DNA of 64,000 nucleotides, from positions 62,001 through 126,000 of the forward strand of contig CAYRUD010000002.1 of NCBI GenBank assembly GCA_964427425.1, given 5' to 3'. A program made the position numbers and the translations under genes. Each line of letters begins with the position of its first letter. Positions within the stretch are counted from its first letter, which is position 1. Shown here one piece after another: positions 45,177 to 53,677 of this stretch. The stretch is from CAYRUD01 sp964427425. GTDB taxonomy: Bacteria > Chlamydiota > Chlamydiia > Chlamydiales > FEN-1388. The notes under the pieces were generated by a model that worked only from the letters and a program-made list of their open reading frames with translations, did no database searches and was not told the origin of the DNA.

Positions 45177-47072
45177 TTACAAGTCTATCCCAACAGAAGC
45201 AGAAACTATTTCTTTATCATTCCTTAAATGTTCGCTCACATACAAGAGAGCCCTGCTATATTTCTTTACAAGTAAACAGATAATCCCCCTATCCTCCTCA
45301 TCTAGTGAATTTTTTATTAGAATCGGTAAACACATCTTCTCTAACCCAATAAGAGTTTGAGTCCAGCGGCTATTTTTATCTCGTTCGTTGAGGTCAAGTT
45401 CACGAATTTGGTTTACATAGTCTTTTAATGAATTAACAAGCTGATCAATAACCTTTGTCGCGAATTTCATATCATACAAACAACCAATCTGACGCAAGCT
45501 CACGAGAATTACCTTAAGATCGCTATATGTTTTTTTAAGCAATTCGTTTTCAGTGTCAAATTCCTGTTGCCCTGCTTGGTTGGTTTTCATTCGTTGTTCG
45601 ATCCTTTTTAAATTGAGAGAACATGTAGACAACGCTTCAAATCCAGATCGAATTGCCTCAACAGACCCTTCCTTATCACTTGAAGATTCGATACACGCTG
45701 AGAAGAGTGGATTTATGTTAAGCACTTGGGATTTAAGACCTCCATCATCTTGCAAGTCTTTACTTGCATGTTTGAAAGCAAAGATATTATTTTTGATAGC
45801 AGCCGCAACAACTTCTCTATCATTTTTTAGGGCATCATCGGCATATTTAAGAGCTGCGCCGAATTCTGAGATAAATTTTAAAAATAGTTCCCGGTCTTTG
45901 CTCATCTCTGAAATAAAAGAGCTAAAAGCATCTTTTATAGGGCGTAGATCCACTACATCGTCAGCCTTGTATGATATCAAATTCATCATGTCAAGGATAG
46001 CGCTTGCTTCTTTGTTTTCTATTTCACCTTTTGAAAATAACAAGCTGCCGAAGTTTTTTACGTAGGAGCACATAGCCATAAAACTCTGTGGAGGAATAGG
46101 CCTTTTATTGAAGATCAATGTCTTTATGTTTTTGTAGGCAGGCTCAAAAAAGTTTTGTTTTAAATAGTTTATCTCTGTTTCAAGAAACTTTTTACTAATA
46201 TGTTGAATGACTTCTGGATTTATCGAAAAGGCCATTTTGAATATGAGCTTATTGTTTTTATGGAATGGACAAGCATTTTCATAACTCAGTGGTGATAGCA
46301 TAAGCATAAGACAGATCAACGCATCGTCTCCAGAGTTCTCCTCCATTAATCTTTTAATAAACCTATCCAAAATTACTTGCAGGCTTTTCTCGACCTCAGG
46401 AGCCACTTTGACGATATTCTGAGATATTCTTGACCTTTTTGAAGTTTCATACATAGGTTGATGTATCTTAGACATCAAATGAAACAAGTATGAGACAAGA
46501 TAGTGGACAGTATCCATGTCTTCGCTATAAACACGATCAAGCACCCCCCGGAACTCTTCCAACACTTCAGCGCAATTTTCTGAAGGGTTACCACTTATTG
46601 TGTCAATTATACGTTTCAATCCTACTACGATCTCAGAAGCATTCCTTGATAACTTTGTTTTATCAATTGTGATACTTAGCTTAGTTATAGAGCTTTCCCC
46701 TCGGAGAAATATTGGAACCATAAAACTATTGCCCTCTACAACATAAAGAACTGAGGCTATCCTACCCCCATACAGCTTCCCAATCGAGTCAGAAGAAGAA
46801 GTAGCATCTCTTCCACCTTGGGATTGCGATAATGCTTGAGTAGGTGTAGAGACTGATCGACTCACTCCAGGAGAAGCTGAAGCACTAGAACTTACTTGTT
46901 GTGAAGCGCTCACTACTTGCTGCGCAACTTGATTAACTCTGTTTTCGGTTTGAGCGCTCGAGTTTGAAGTGGTGGACTCTGGAATAAACGGAGCGAGAGA
47001 ATAAGATGATGATGATGAGCTAGTAGTAGGACTAGGATGCACAGAAGGTAATATTGTACTATTGATATTCAT
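45177..47072 (-). CDS. Large DUF4116-type protein (copy A', C-terminally truncated)
   Basis: The frame starts at 47090, but the second Met (47072, MNINSTILPS) aligns with MNINKTSSTP of the paralogue at 40976-43096 and both have a similar GGAAAA-type upstream sequence, so 631 residues is preferred. Ser-rich N-terminus, helical middle, DUF4116 units (LKYADDALKNDREVVAAAIK, NNIFAFKHASKDLQDDGGLK). It stops at VSASVGIDL, about 65 residues before the paralogue's end, and the DNA beyond is unrelated; a deletion removed the 3' end. It may still be functional. Confidence 0.72.
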   Translation of the reverse strand: MNINSTILPSVHPSPTTSSSSSSYSLAPFIPESTTSNSSAQTENRVNQVAQQVVSASQQVSSSASASPGVSRSVSTPTQALSQSQGGRDATSSSDSIGKLYGGRIASVLYVVEGNSFMVPIFLRGESSITKLSITIDKTKLSRNASEIVVGLKRIIDTISGNPSENCAEVLEEFRGVLDRVYSEDMDTVHYLVSYLFHLMSKIHQPMYETSKRSRISQNIVKVAPEVEKSLQVILDRFIKRLMEENSGDDALICLMLMLSPLSYENACPFHKNNKLIFKMAFSINPEVIQHISKKFLETEINYLKQNFFEPAYKNIKTLIFNKRPIPPQSFMAMCSYVKNFGSLLFSKGEIENKEASAILDMMNLISYKADDVVDLRPIKDAFSSFISEMSKDRELFLKFISEFGAALKYADDALKNDREVVAAAIKNNIFAFKHASKDLQDDGGLKSQVLNINPLFSACIESSSDKEGSVEAIRSGFEALSTCSLNLKRIEQRMKTNQAGQQEFDTENELLKKTYSDLKVILVSLRQIGCLYDMKFATKVIDQLVNSLKDYVNQIRELDLNERDKNSRWTQTLIGLEKMCLPILIKNSLDEEDRGIICLLVKKYSRALLYVSEHLRNDKEIVSASVGIDL

Positions 47073-47179
47073 ATTTTCCGTAAGGTTCAATTTTATAAAT
47101 AAAATTGATAATAATAAACAACCACTAATTAAACTTCAGCATTATTATTTGCATAATATATTTATATTGAGAGCAATCT

Positions 47180-47429
47180 AGCAGCTTATATCTGAGAAGA
47201 AAGAGAATTTTTACAATAAAATGAAAGCATGGAGTGAGGCTGTTCCAAGTTAGCTGCTGACGCAAGCTCAACCCCTATTAATAGATACGCACGAAGGATC
47301 CAATACAATCAAAGCAATCCATATTGTAGCTTGAAGTCGGTAATAGAAAGAAGGATGAATTGTTCTAAGCTTCTCATATCGAATACGAGAGCTGAATAGC
47401 ACTTAAGTGAAATGTGATGTTACAGTGAG
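47180..47429. repeat. Decayed duplicate of the 43224-43500 spacer
   Basis: Shares blocks with 43224-43500, including gaaggatccaatacaatcaa and tatcgaatacgaga, then aagtgaaatgtgatgttac against aagggaaatgtgatgttac. No gene is seen in it. It belongs to the second unit of the DUF4116 duplication. Confidence 0.75.
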
Positions 47430-47603
47430 CGTATTATCCCTACACCCTTTCTCGTGTATAAGCGTCCTCGCTAATCGACTAATATCTTCTGTTAGTTCAT
47501 TCACGAAAGATCGAGTCTGATTTACGTCTGGATGGATTTCTGTATTTGAAGAAGCTGAAGCTGATAATTGAATTGAATTGGACGAGATACTTTGTAAAGA
47601 CAT
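47418..47603 (-). pseudogene. Internally deleted copy of DUF4116 gene B
   Basis: The first 46 or so codons (MSLQSISSNSIQLSASASSN) match gene B at 44896, with an identical ribosome-binding site region. The sequence then jumps directly to the last codons of gene B (ataatacgctcactgtaa against atactacgctcgcagtaa). About 1.2 kb is missing and the two parts are in different frames, so a functional product is not possible. Confidence 0.88.
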
Positions 47604-47750
47604 GACACCTTCCGTTCATTTAAGGCGGGAAAGTATATATCTATGACCACTTAAAATTGAGTAAAAAATAAAGCAATAAATTGAGATGAAGCCAAATTAA
47701 TTAGCATACAATTAATCAAGACAAACCGTTTTTAGATTCACATCTTTTAT

Positions 47751-49193
47751 TTACTCAGATCTCAAGATTGCTTGAGCACTCTTGAGCAATTTACTCCTGT
47801 CTTTAAAATTGGGAAGTGTATGCTTAATAGCTAATACATTCTTTTCCACAGCCTCACAGAGAAACTCAATATCGTCTGCAAAATATTCAGAGTAATAAAG
47901 AACATCCTCATTCAGCATCACAGCCTTCAGCATAAACTCACGACTCAGTTGCAGCCGCTCTGATATGTACGTTAATGCCGCAGCTTCATTATGAAGTGCA
48001 TTGAGACACAACTCTTCATCCTCACTAAGAGATGGATTCACATACCGTATAGCTAGACCATACTTCCCAACAATTTTTAGAAGGGCCTCTTTGTCCTTTT
48101 CGAAGCTCTTTACTAAAGGAGCAAAGAACGAATCTTCTACAAGGTAAATTGTTATGGGATAATCATCTCTACATGAGTAATCAACATGCAAGAGCTCAGC
48201 CAATCTCAATGAAGTATAAAGAGCTATCTCTGTATCGTTAGGAAAATATTCGTCAGAAATATTAGAAAGAAGTTGATAATCATTTAATGCCTTTGATACC
48301 CCATCATTGCTCACTAAGCTCTCTGTAAGCCTCTTTACCGCTATAGCGATTGCGTGCATGATGAACGCTTTATCTTGAAGAACTGGGGCGGCTATATATT
48401 GTATCGCAGAGCAATCATTCATGAATGCTTTCAATGCAACCCCCTTATCGCTTTTGCATTCATCACTCGCGTATTGAAGAGCTACACCATAATTACTGAC
48501 AACTGATCGAACGACATCTCGATCATTTTTAAAAGCCTCCACCACATTTTTATAAAAAAGTTTCACAACTCTAAACTGAGAGGCTTCTATTGTCTGACTT
48601 GAGCGTCCATTGTATCCAAAGAGAAATGATGATAATGACCGCAAGACAGCGAGGAGGTGTTTTCTCCCCAAAAGAACAACGTTCTCATGATCCCCATAAC
48701 CCCACGAAAGAAATTCCTGGAGAAGAGATGATACGCCTTCAATATCTCCTCTGTTTTCCTTAATAGCCCTCTCAAGTCGTCCTAATACAGCTTTAACATC
48801 TACAACAGAGCTACTTTCTTGCACTTCATTCAAGGATCCGATATCTAAGCGGCATCCATGGGCACCCTCTAATCCAATTGAATAATTCATTAAAATGGTA
48901 TTGCTTGAAGTTTCAGTCTCTTCTGCTGTTGATTGAAAAACAGCTTGTATATCACCTTGAGGAGACAATACGGAAGGTATCACATGTAAATGCAACGGCC
49001 GAGTTCTAGAAAACGGATATATGACTTGACGGGTTCTAAAGTCTCCTCTTTGCTCTTGAATATTCTCCACGCGAGGGAACAATTCAGAATTTTGTGAGAG
49101 GGGCTCGAGCCTTGGTTGCTCGAGTCTTGAATATTGCGTTCTCAGAATCGACATGACGGATACGACTGATGTAGTAATTAACCCTTGGGACAC
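47751..49193 (-). CDS. DUF4116-type protein (gene C, GTG start)
   Basis: 480 residues if it starts at the GTG at 49193 (AGG about 10 bases upstream); an ATG at 49154 would give 467. N-terminal 100 residues are disordered and rich in Arg, Gln and Pro (for example SRTRPLHLHVIPSVLSPQG). The middle has clear DUF4116 units (RDVVRSVVSNYGVALQYASD, KGVALKAFMNDCSAIQYIA), and the end is KSAQAILRSE. It starts 24 bases after the stop of the HD hydrolase gene, so it may be transcribed with it. Role unknown. Confidence 0.72.
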   Translation of the reverse strand: MSQGLITTSVVSVMSILRTQYSRLEQPRLEPLSQNSELFPRVENIQEQRGDFRTRQVIYPFSRTRPLHLHVIPSVLSPQGDIQAVFQSTAEETETSSNTILMNYSIGLEGAHGCRLDIGSLNEVQESSSVVDVKAVLGRLERAIKENRGDIEGVSSLLQEFLSWGYGDHENVVLLGRKHLLAVLRSLSSFLFGYNGRSSQTIEASQFRVVKLFYKNVVEAFKNDRDVVRSVVSNYGVALQYASDECKSDKGVALKAFMNDCSAIQYIAAPVLQDKAFIMHAIAIAVKRLTESLVSNDGVSKALNDYQLLSNISDEYFPNDTEIALYTSLRLAELLHVDYSCRDDYPITIYLVEDSFFAPLVKSFEKDKEALLKIVGKYGLAIRYVNPSLSEDEELCLNALHNEAAALTYISERLQLSREFMLKAVMLNEDVLYYSEYFADDIEFLCEAVEKNVLAIKHTLPNFKDRSKLLKSAQAILRSE

Positions 49194-49217
49194 ATCTATT
49201 CTGCCTATCCGTAACCT

Positions 49218-50084
49218 TCAAAGCAAAGAATCTTTTAGCCCTTCTATGAATGTCAAGGTATATGGTTGGATTGCCTTCTTCTTAATGATAATATCCAGCG
49301 GATATAATTCTTCTTGAAGAGGTCGTCTTAGAGCAAAAGGATCACACTGACTCCACAATAGAGATATAGATTGAGCTCCTGCATTAAACCAGGTCATAGC
49401 AATAAAAAGAGCTCCTTGTTGGATGTTTGACTCCAACTCTTCTTTCAACACGTCGACAAACTGATGAAGAAAATGTACCCTCTCGAGCGCAACTGATTTT
49501 GATACCTCTAGCTGAAGTGTGTTTGCAAGAGGAAAGAGTTTCACGAAGAAGTGATCAAGGGCATAACGAGTGTCGTCATATGCTCTTTGAAGAGCAAAAG
49601 GGTCTTCTGAGTGGAGAATCTTCGATCCAATCTTACCAGCAGTATAGAAAAGACGCACAACTCCTAAGGCGCCTAAAGCCTCCATACGATCAGCGTCTTG
49701 TAGAATCTTAGCCTCAATCGTAGTGGGTTCTACTTGAGCGGAAAAACTATGAGCATGGATTGCGTGGTAGACATTAGGCAAACTTTTCGGATCAAACCCC
49801 ATATCCTGTAAGATTTGAACCGCTTTATCTGCTGATAGCTTAGATGAAAGATGCCTTTCAGGATGATTCTTCGGAAGAGAGATAAGATCGTGAAAATACG
49901 CCGCAGCTAAAAGAGCCGGCATATCTATAGAGATGTTTTTCTCTACAGAAGCAATCTGACGGGCAATTTTCCACACCCTTTGAAAATGAGAAAGATCATG
50001 TGATGCATCGTGGGAAATATTTACCTGTTGTTTCCAAAAACGAATAAAGCGATCTTCCCACGATTGAACATCTACATGCATCAT
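49218..50084 (-). CDS. HD-domain phosphohydrolase
   Basis: The frame reaches 50132, overlapping the upstream gene, but the ATG at 50084 follows that gene's stop by 2 bases and is more natural (288 residues). HD-domain residues are clear: DLSHFQRVWKIARQI (first His), then LLAAAYFHDLI (HD pair), AIHAHSFSA and LQDADRMEALGALG (final Asp). Metal-dependent phosphohydrolases of the YedJ type act on nucleotides or other phosphate esters. The C-terminal 90 residues are an extra helical part. Cytosolic; translationally coupled to the dehydrogenase gene. Confidence 0.85.
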   Translation of the reverse strand: MMHVDVQSWEDRFIRFWKQQVNISHDASHDLSHFQRVWKIARQIASVEKNISIDMPALLAAAYFHDLISLPKNHPERHLSSKLSADKAVQILQDMGFDPKSLPNVYHAIHAHSFSAQVEPTTIEAKILQDADRMEALGALGVVRLFYTAGKIGSKILHSEDPFALQRAYDDTRYALDHFFVKLFPLANTLQLEVSKSVALERVHFLHQFVDVLKEELESNIQQGALFIAMTWFNAGAQSISLLWSQCDPFALRRPLQEELYPLDIIIKKKAIQPYTLTFIEGLKDSLL

Positions 50085-50086
50085 TC

Positions 50087-50974
50087 TTACCGCGTCTCTT
50101 TTTCCTTTGTAGCAAGTGAGATTGCTGACCAATCCAGATCAGATCTATCCTTTTGAATACCATCTTCCAATCGCTGAATGAGGAGGTCTGCTAACGGAAG
50201 ATGTATATTCTCTCCTGCAGCTTCCTTAAAAAGCGAGATATCCTTATGCCCTAGTTTCATGGCAAATCCGGCTGGCTCGAACTGTTTCTCAACGATTACT
50301 TTTCCATAATTGATAACAGCCGGGCATTGAAAAATTGACTCGGAGTAAAAGGAATAAAGCTCTTTTGGGTTCACACCATTTGTTTCTGCAAATGAAAATG
50401 CCTCTGAAAGAGATTCAACGATACTTAAGAGCATAAAATTACCAGAAAGCTTTACTATCATAGCATTCTTAGCCTCAGTACCAAAGTCATACACCTTTTG
50501 ACTCAGATGAGTGAGAAGCGTAAGAGCTCTACCCTTGCCCTTATTAGCACCGGCACAGCAGATAATAAGTTTTCTTGCTTTTGCCGCGTCAGGCTTTCCA
50601 AAAACTGGAGCCGCTATGAATTCAATCCCCTTTTTATGGTGAAGATCCTCCAACCGCTTTGTAAGCTCGGGACTTACAGTACTCATCGATATATGAATAA
50701 ATCCTGTGCGACTCGAAGAAAGAAGTCCATCTTTACCTTCAGCGACTGTTTGGAGAGCTTCGTCATTTGCCAGCATTGTAATCACAAAAGAGACCTTCTC
50801 CGCTGCCTCTTTCGGCGAATTCAAAAGATGAGCGCCCTCTAATAATAATTCATTACAAGCTTCTTTCGTACGATTGTAGACATACAACTCATAGCCGCTC
50901 TTGAGGATGTTGTGCGCAATCTCTTTTCCCATTTTCCCCAAGCCGATAACCGCGACAGCTTCTTTCACGTGCAT
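50087..50974 (-). CDS. Beta-hydroxyacid dehydrogenase (6PGDH/3-HIBADH family)
   Basis: 295 residues. N-terminal Rossmann fold with VIGLGKMGKEIAHNI; the NR of YVYNRT favours NADP. Substrate-binding FIHISMSTVSPEL, APVFGKPDAAKARKL in place of the usual APVSGG, and the catalytic Lys in IVKLSGNFML followed by the helical C-terminal domain. Family members include 3-hydroxyisobutyrate, tartronate-semialdehyde and glyoxylate/succinic semialdehyde reductases. The FGKPDAA version of the substrate loop is typical of the glyoxylate/semialdehyde reductase-like branch, so a detoxifying reductase is a reasonable inference. Followed without a gap by the HD gene. Confidence 0.9.
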   Translation of the reverse strand: MHVKEAVAVIGLGKMGKEIAHNILKSGYELYVYNRTKEACNELLLEGAHLLNSPKEAAEKVSFVITMLANDEALQTVAEGKDGLLSSSRTGFIHISMSTVSPELTKRLEDLHHKKGIEFIAAPVFGKPDAAKARKLIICCAGANKGKGRALTLLTHLSQKVYDFGTEAKNAMIVKLSGNFMLLSIVESLSEAFSFAETNGVNPKELYSFYSESIFQCPAVINYGKVIVEKQFEPAGFAMKLGHKDISLFKEAAGENIHLPLADLLIQRLEDGIQKDRSDLDWSAISLATKEKETR

Positions 50975-51041
50975 ATCCTCACCCTCTTGTAATGTACATT
51001 AGCTCAAAAAGAGGGACATTACTTTCTATTATTGTTTTCTA

Positions 51042-52025
51042 TCAAATCTCTTTTAAAGAGGACGTTAAGACTGTGGCGAAATCTTCTCCAAACAGTTTTC
51101 GAACTGAACGTAAGACATTTTGTTGTAAGAAGAAAAATTCATGTGAGAGAGAGGCCGCCTGGCTTGCCTCCGCCATATTATCGAGTTTGAAATAATCATT
51201 CTTTCTTAAGAAGAGAAGAGATCCTAGAAAATACATCCAGACAAATAATCTCTCAGATTCTCTTCTAAGATACTGCGTGTATTTCTCTTCAGAGGCTGGA
51301 TCCACATATTGCTCAGCATGGAATAGGGCAGCTTCCTTTCCTTCAAACTCACTATGAATTTTTTCATAGAGGACATTCATCGAGGTGAAGCCACTTTTTA
51401 ATCCATTGACCACTAGCTTTTGCCGTTCTTCATGTACCATTTCTTTTGCCTTGTCGGCTAAAGAAGAGACCTCTGGCAAAAGATGTCGACAGTAGACCCC
51501 GAGTTTAACCTTCTCATCCTCGGTTAAGTCCCATTCATCCATATTGTTCCATACATGCTGCGCTTCAAGCATCGTATCGAGAACAGGTATCGTCTCATTA
51601 TAGAAGTGAGATGATGGATCTTGAATCACTTGGAGTTCTGTATATTGGCTAAAGAAGCGCCCCCTGTCGAGCTCACTTAAGAAATCGCCGGGCATCGGCT
51701 CACTGACGATTGAGCACTCAGTCTCTTCTGGGGATGGAGGAAGTCTTAACCCGCTTTCTGATTCAGACTCAAGATTACTCGTTACCAGCTCTGTTTCTGA
51801 ATCGTCTTGTGAATAATTACCTCGTTGATAGTAACTCCAACTCGTTCCACCATCATCATAAAGTGAATATCGCTGACGAGGCGGCACTAGATCATCTTCG
51901 AGAATATTTTCATCGAGCTGAGATGCAGTGCTTGAAATTTCATCATCGTCTACCACCTCTGTTTCGACAAATTGGTCAATTACTGACGAGATAGAACTTG
52001 AGGAACTATTATGGCCTATTCTCAT
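51042..52025 (-). CDS. Uncharacterised protein with acidic, Ser-rich N-terminus
   Basis: The ATG at 52025 (MRIGHNSSSSSISSVIDQFV) has AAGGGG nine bases upstream; the earlier ATG at 52061 has none. 327 residues. About the first 140 are disordered, Ser/Asp/Glu-rich; the rest is helical with no recognisable domain or membrane segment. The N-terminal composition fits a type III secretion signal. Single gene. Function unknown. Confidence 0.7.
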   Translation of the reverse strand: MRIGHNSSSSSISSVIDQFVETEVVDDDEISSTASQLDENILEDDLVPPRQRYSLYDDGGTSWSYYQRGNYSQDDSETELVTSNLESESESGLRLPPSPEETECSIVSEPMPGDFLSELDRGRFFSQYTELQVIQDPSSHFYNETIPVLDTMLEAQHVWNNMDEWDLTEDEKVKLGVYCRHLLPEVSSLADKAKEMVHEERQKLVVNGLKSGFTSMNVLYEKIHSEFEGKEAALFHAEQYVDPASEEKYTQYLRRESERLFVWMYFLGSLLFLRKNDYFKLDNMAEASQAASLSHEFFFLQQNVLRSVRKLFGEDFATVLTSSLKEI

Positions 52026-52287
52026 TGTATTACCCCTTGCGTAAATGAATGAATAAAACAATTAGGCTCTTATTTTTGTGATATAAACGAGAAATAGAAA
52101 GAAATAAAATAGAAAGATTGAAACAGGGACGATTATTAAACACCTATAAGAGTTACAATTCTTAGAAAAACACCTATTGCGAGAACACTCGATAATACAA
52201 AAATTCCTTAAAACAAATGCGCATTATTCGCTGTTTAAACTATCTTATCTGTCAAATCTGACGAAGCAATACAGAGGATTTAGATAC

Positions 52288-52659
52288 ATGAAACCGCAAG
52301 GCATATTCTTAAGCTGGGTCGTTGTTGAAGATGTAAAAAAAGCGATCGAGTTTTACACGAAGACTCTTGGATTTACACTTCTTGAATATCATGAGCAATA
52401 TGGTTGGGCTGAATTATCAGCAGGCAATGGATCTCGCCTCGGACTTGGAGTCTACACTGATGAAGAAAAATTATTACCTGGATCGAACGCTGTAGTCACC
52501 ATTGCAGTTGATGACCTTGAAGCTTCAATCAAAGAACTTAAGGAAAAGGGCGTCTCTTTTGTCGGAAAAGTCATCGATATACCTGGCCACGTAAAAATGC
52601 AATCCATCCGAGATAAAGATGGCAATATGCTCCAACTTGTTCAAATGTACAGACAGTAG
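52288..52659 (+). CDS. VOC-family (glyoxalase/bleomycin-resistance-like) protein
   Basis: The frame opens at 52177 but the conserved domain starts at the ATG at 52288 (GAGG 11 bases upstream), giving 123 residues. One VOC unit: LSWVVVEDVKKAIEFYTKTL, then VTIAVDDLEASIKELKEKG and IRDKDGNMLQLVQM with the Glu of the usual DPxGNxxEL replaced by Gln. These fold as paired betaalphabetabetabeta modules binding a metal; members isomerise glyoxal adducts or bind toxic compounds. The missing Glu makes catalysis of the glyoxalase type less likely. Hairpin after the stop. Confidence 0.87.
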   Translation: MKPQGIFLSWVVVEDVKKAIEFYTKTLGFTLLEYHEQYGWAELSAGNGSRLGLGVYTDEEKLLPGSNAVVTIAVDDLEASIKELKEKGVSFVGKVIDIPGHVKMQSIRDKDGNMLQLVQMYRQ

Positions 52660-52673
52660 AGAATCTATGCTAT

Positions 52674-52697
52674 ACAGCTCTCGTTCTTGAGGGCTGT
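52674..52697 (+). terminator. Hairpin after the VOC gene
   Basis: ACAGCTCTC at 52674-52682 pairs with GAGGGCTGT at 52689-52697 (one G-T pair). No U-tract follows. Confidence 0.4.
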
Positions 52698-52818
52698 AAC
52701 GACAAACACTTCAAGCGAGTCCAAACCGTTGGTCTTATCAAATAAATATTTTAATGATAAGGAGTAGATAGAGCCTAGTATCTTAATCAATTAGAGATTG
52801 AGTGAGACAGAGAAAACT

Positions 52819-53559
52819 ATGATTTTCTTCATCATCATCGCCTTAGTGACAACTCTCTTTTTTCTGATCGTAAAGCCACAGCGGAAAGATCCCCGCAACA
52901 TATCTGCACGGTCACAATCATCCACTCATCTTTATGAATTATCGCTGCTAGTAAACAATACACTGCCAGAAAACACTAGTTATCAGCATAAGCCGACCAT
53001 TGTCTCATGGGGATCCGACACTCATAATGCATATATATGCCAGACAGATTGTAGCGAGCTTATCTCATCTCTTCTTATGCACACATATACATGGACAAGA
53101 GATGATCTACAGGCAAAAATTGGAAAGAAACGCCCTTATGCTCGCGACTATTTCCGAGCTATCGTAGACGAGCAATACTTTGAGCGAGTCAGACACATTC
53201 AAGATGTCGCCCCTGGTGATTTTATAGCTGTTACATATCCACTTGGTTTTGATGATACCGGGCACATTATGGTAGTTCATTCGAAACCGATTCAACGCGT
53301 AGCCACTCCCCCTCTTATCTCTGAAAGGAATCAATGGGATGTTGAGGTAATCGACTGCACAAAAAAAGGGCATGGACTTCACGACTCTAGACGCATAGGC
53401 AAAGGAGTATACCGCCCTGGAATAGGAAAAGGATTTATACGCTTATATACAACACGTGCGGGAGATATTACTGGATACACCTGGAGTACCTCATCGACAT
53501 CCATTTATAATAGCAATAACGAGCACCCTCTTGCGATCGGCAGACTCATCAGCGAATAA
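52819..53559 (+). CDS. Membrane-anchored NlpC/P60-like Cys hydrolase (putative)
   Basis: The frame starts at a TTG at 52798; the ATG at 52819 gives 246 residues. One membrane helix at the N-terminus (IFFIIIALVTTLFFLIV). The outer domain has CQTDCSELISSLLM, where Cys78 follows the TDCS pattern of NlpC/P60 and CHAP-type enzymes, and DDTGHIMVV with His149 as the second catalytic residue. Both pieces come in the right order and spacing for a papain-like fold. Such enzymes cut cell-wall peptides or amides in the periplasm. The family assignment rests on these two motifs only. The next gene follows on the same strand. Confidence 0.65.
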   Translation: MIFFIIIALVTTLFFLIVKPQRKDPRNISARSQSSTHLYELSLLVNNTLPENTSYQHKPTIVSWGSDTHNAYICQTDCSELISSLLMHTYTWTRDDLQAKIGKKRPYARDYFRAIVDEQYFERVRHIQDVAPGDFIAVTYPLGFDDTGHIMVVHSKPIQRVATPPLISERNQWDVEVIDCTKKGHGLHDSRRIGKGVYRPGIGKGFIRLYTTRAGDITGYTWSTSSTSIYNSNNEHPLAIGRLISE

Positions 53560-53677
53560 GCACCGATGCAATGCCCAACACATTTCAAAAATAGAGTTGA
53601 ATAGACTTTGCATTAAGAATTGTAGATGTGATATCCCTCTCTTCTCCGTAAAACCATTATCACACTCAAGCTTGTTT

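Noticed and set aside
45553..46065. 170-codon + strand frame
   Set aside because: Antisense shadow of the DUF4116-type gene A', with low-complexity Ser/Leu composition and no ribosome-binding site.
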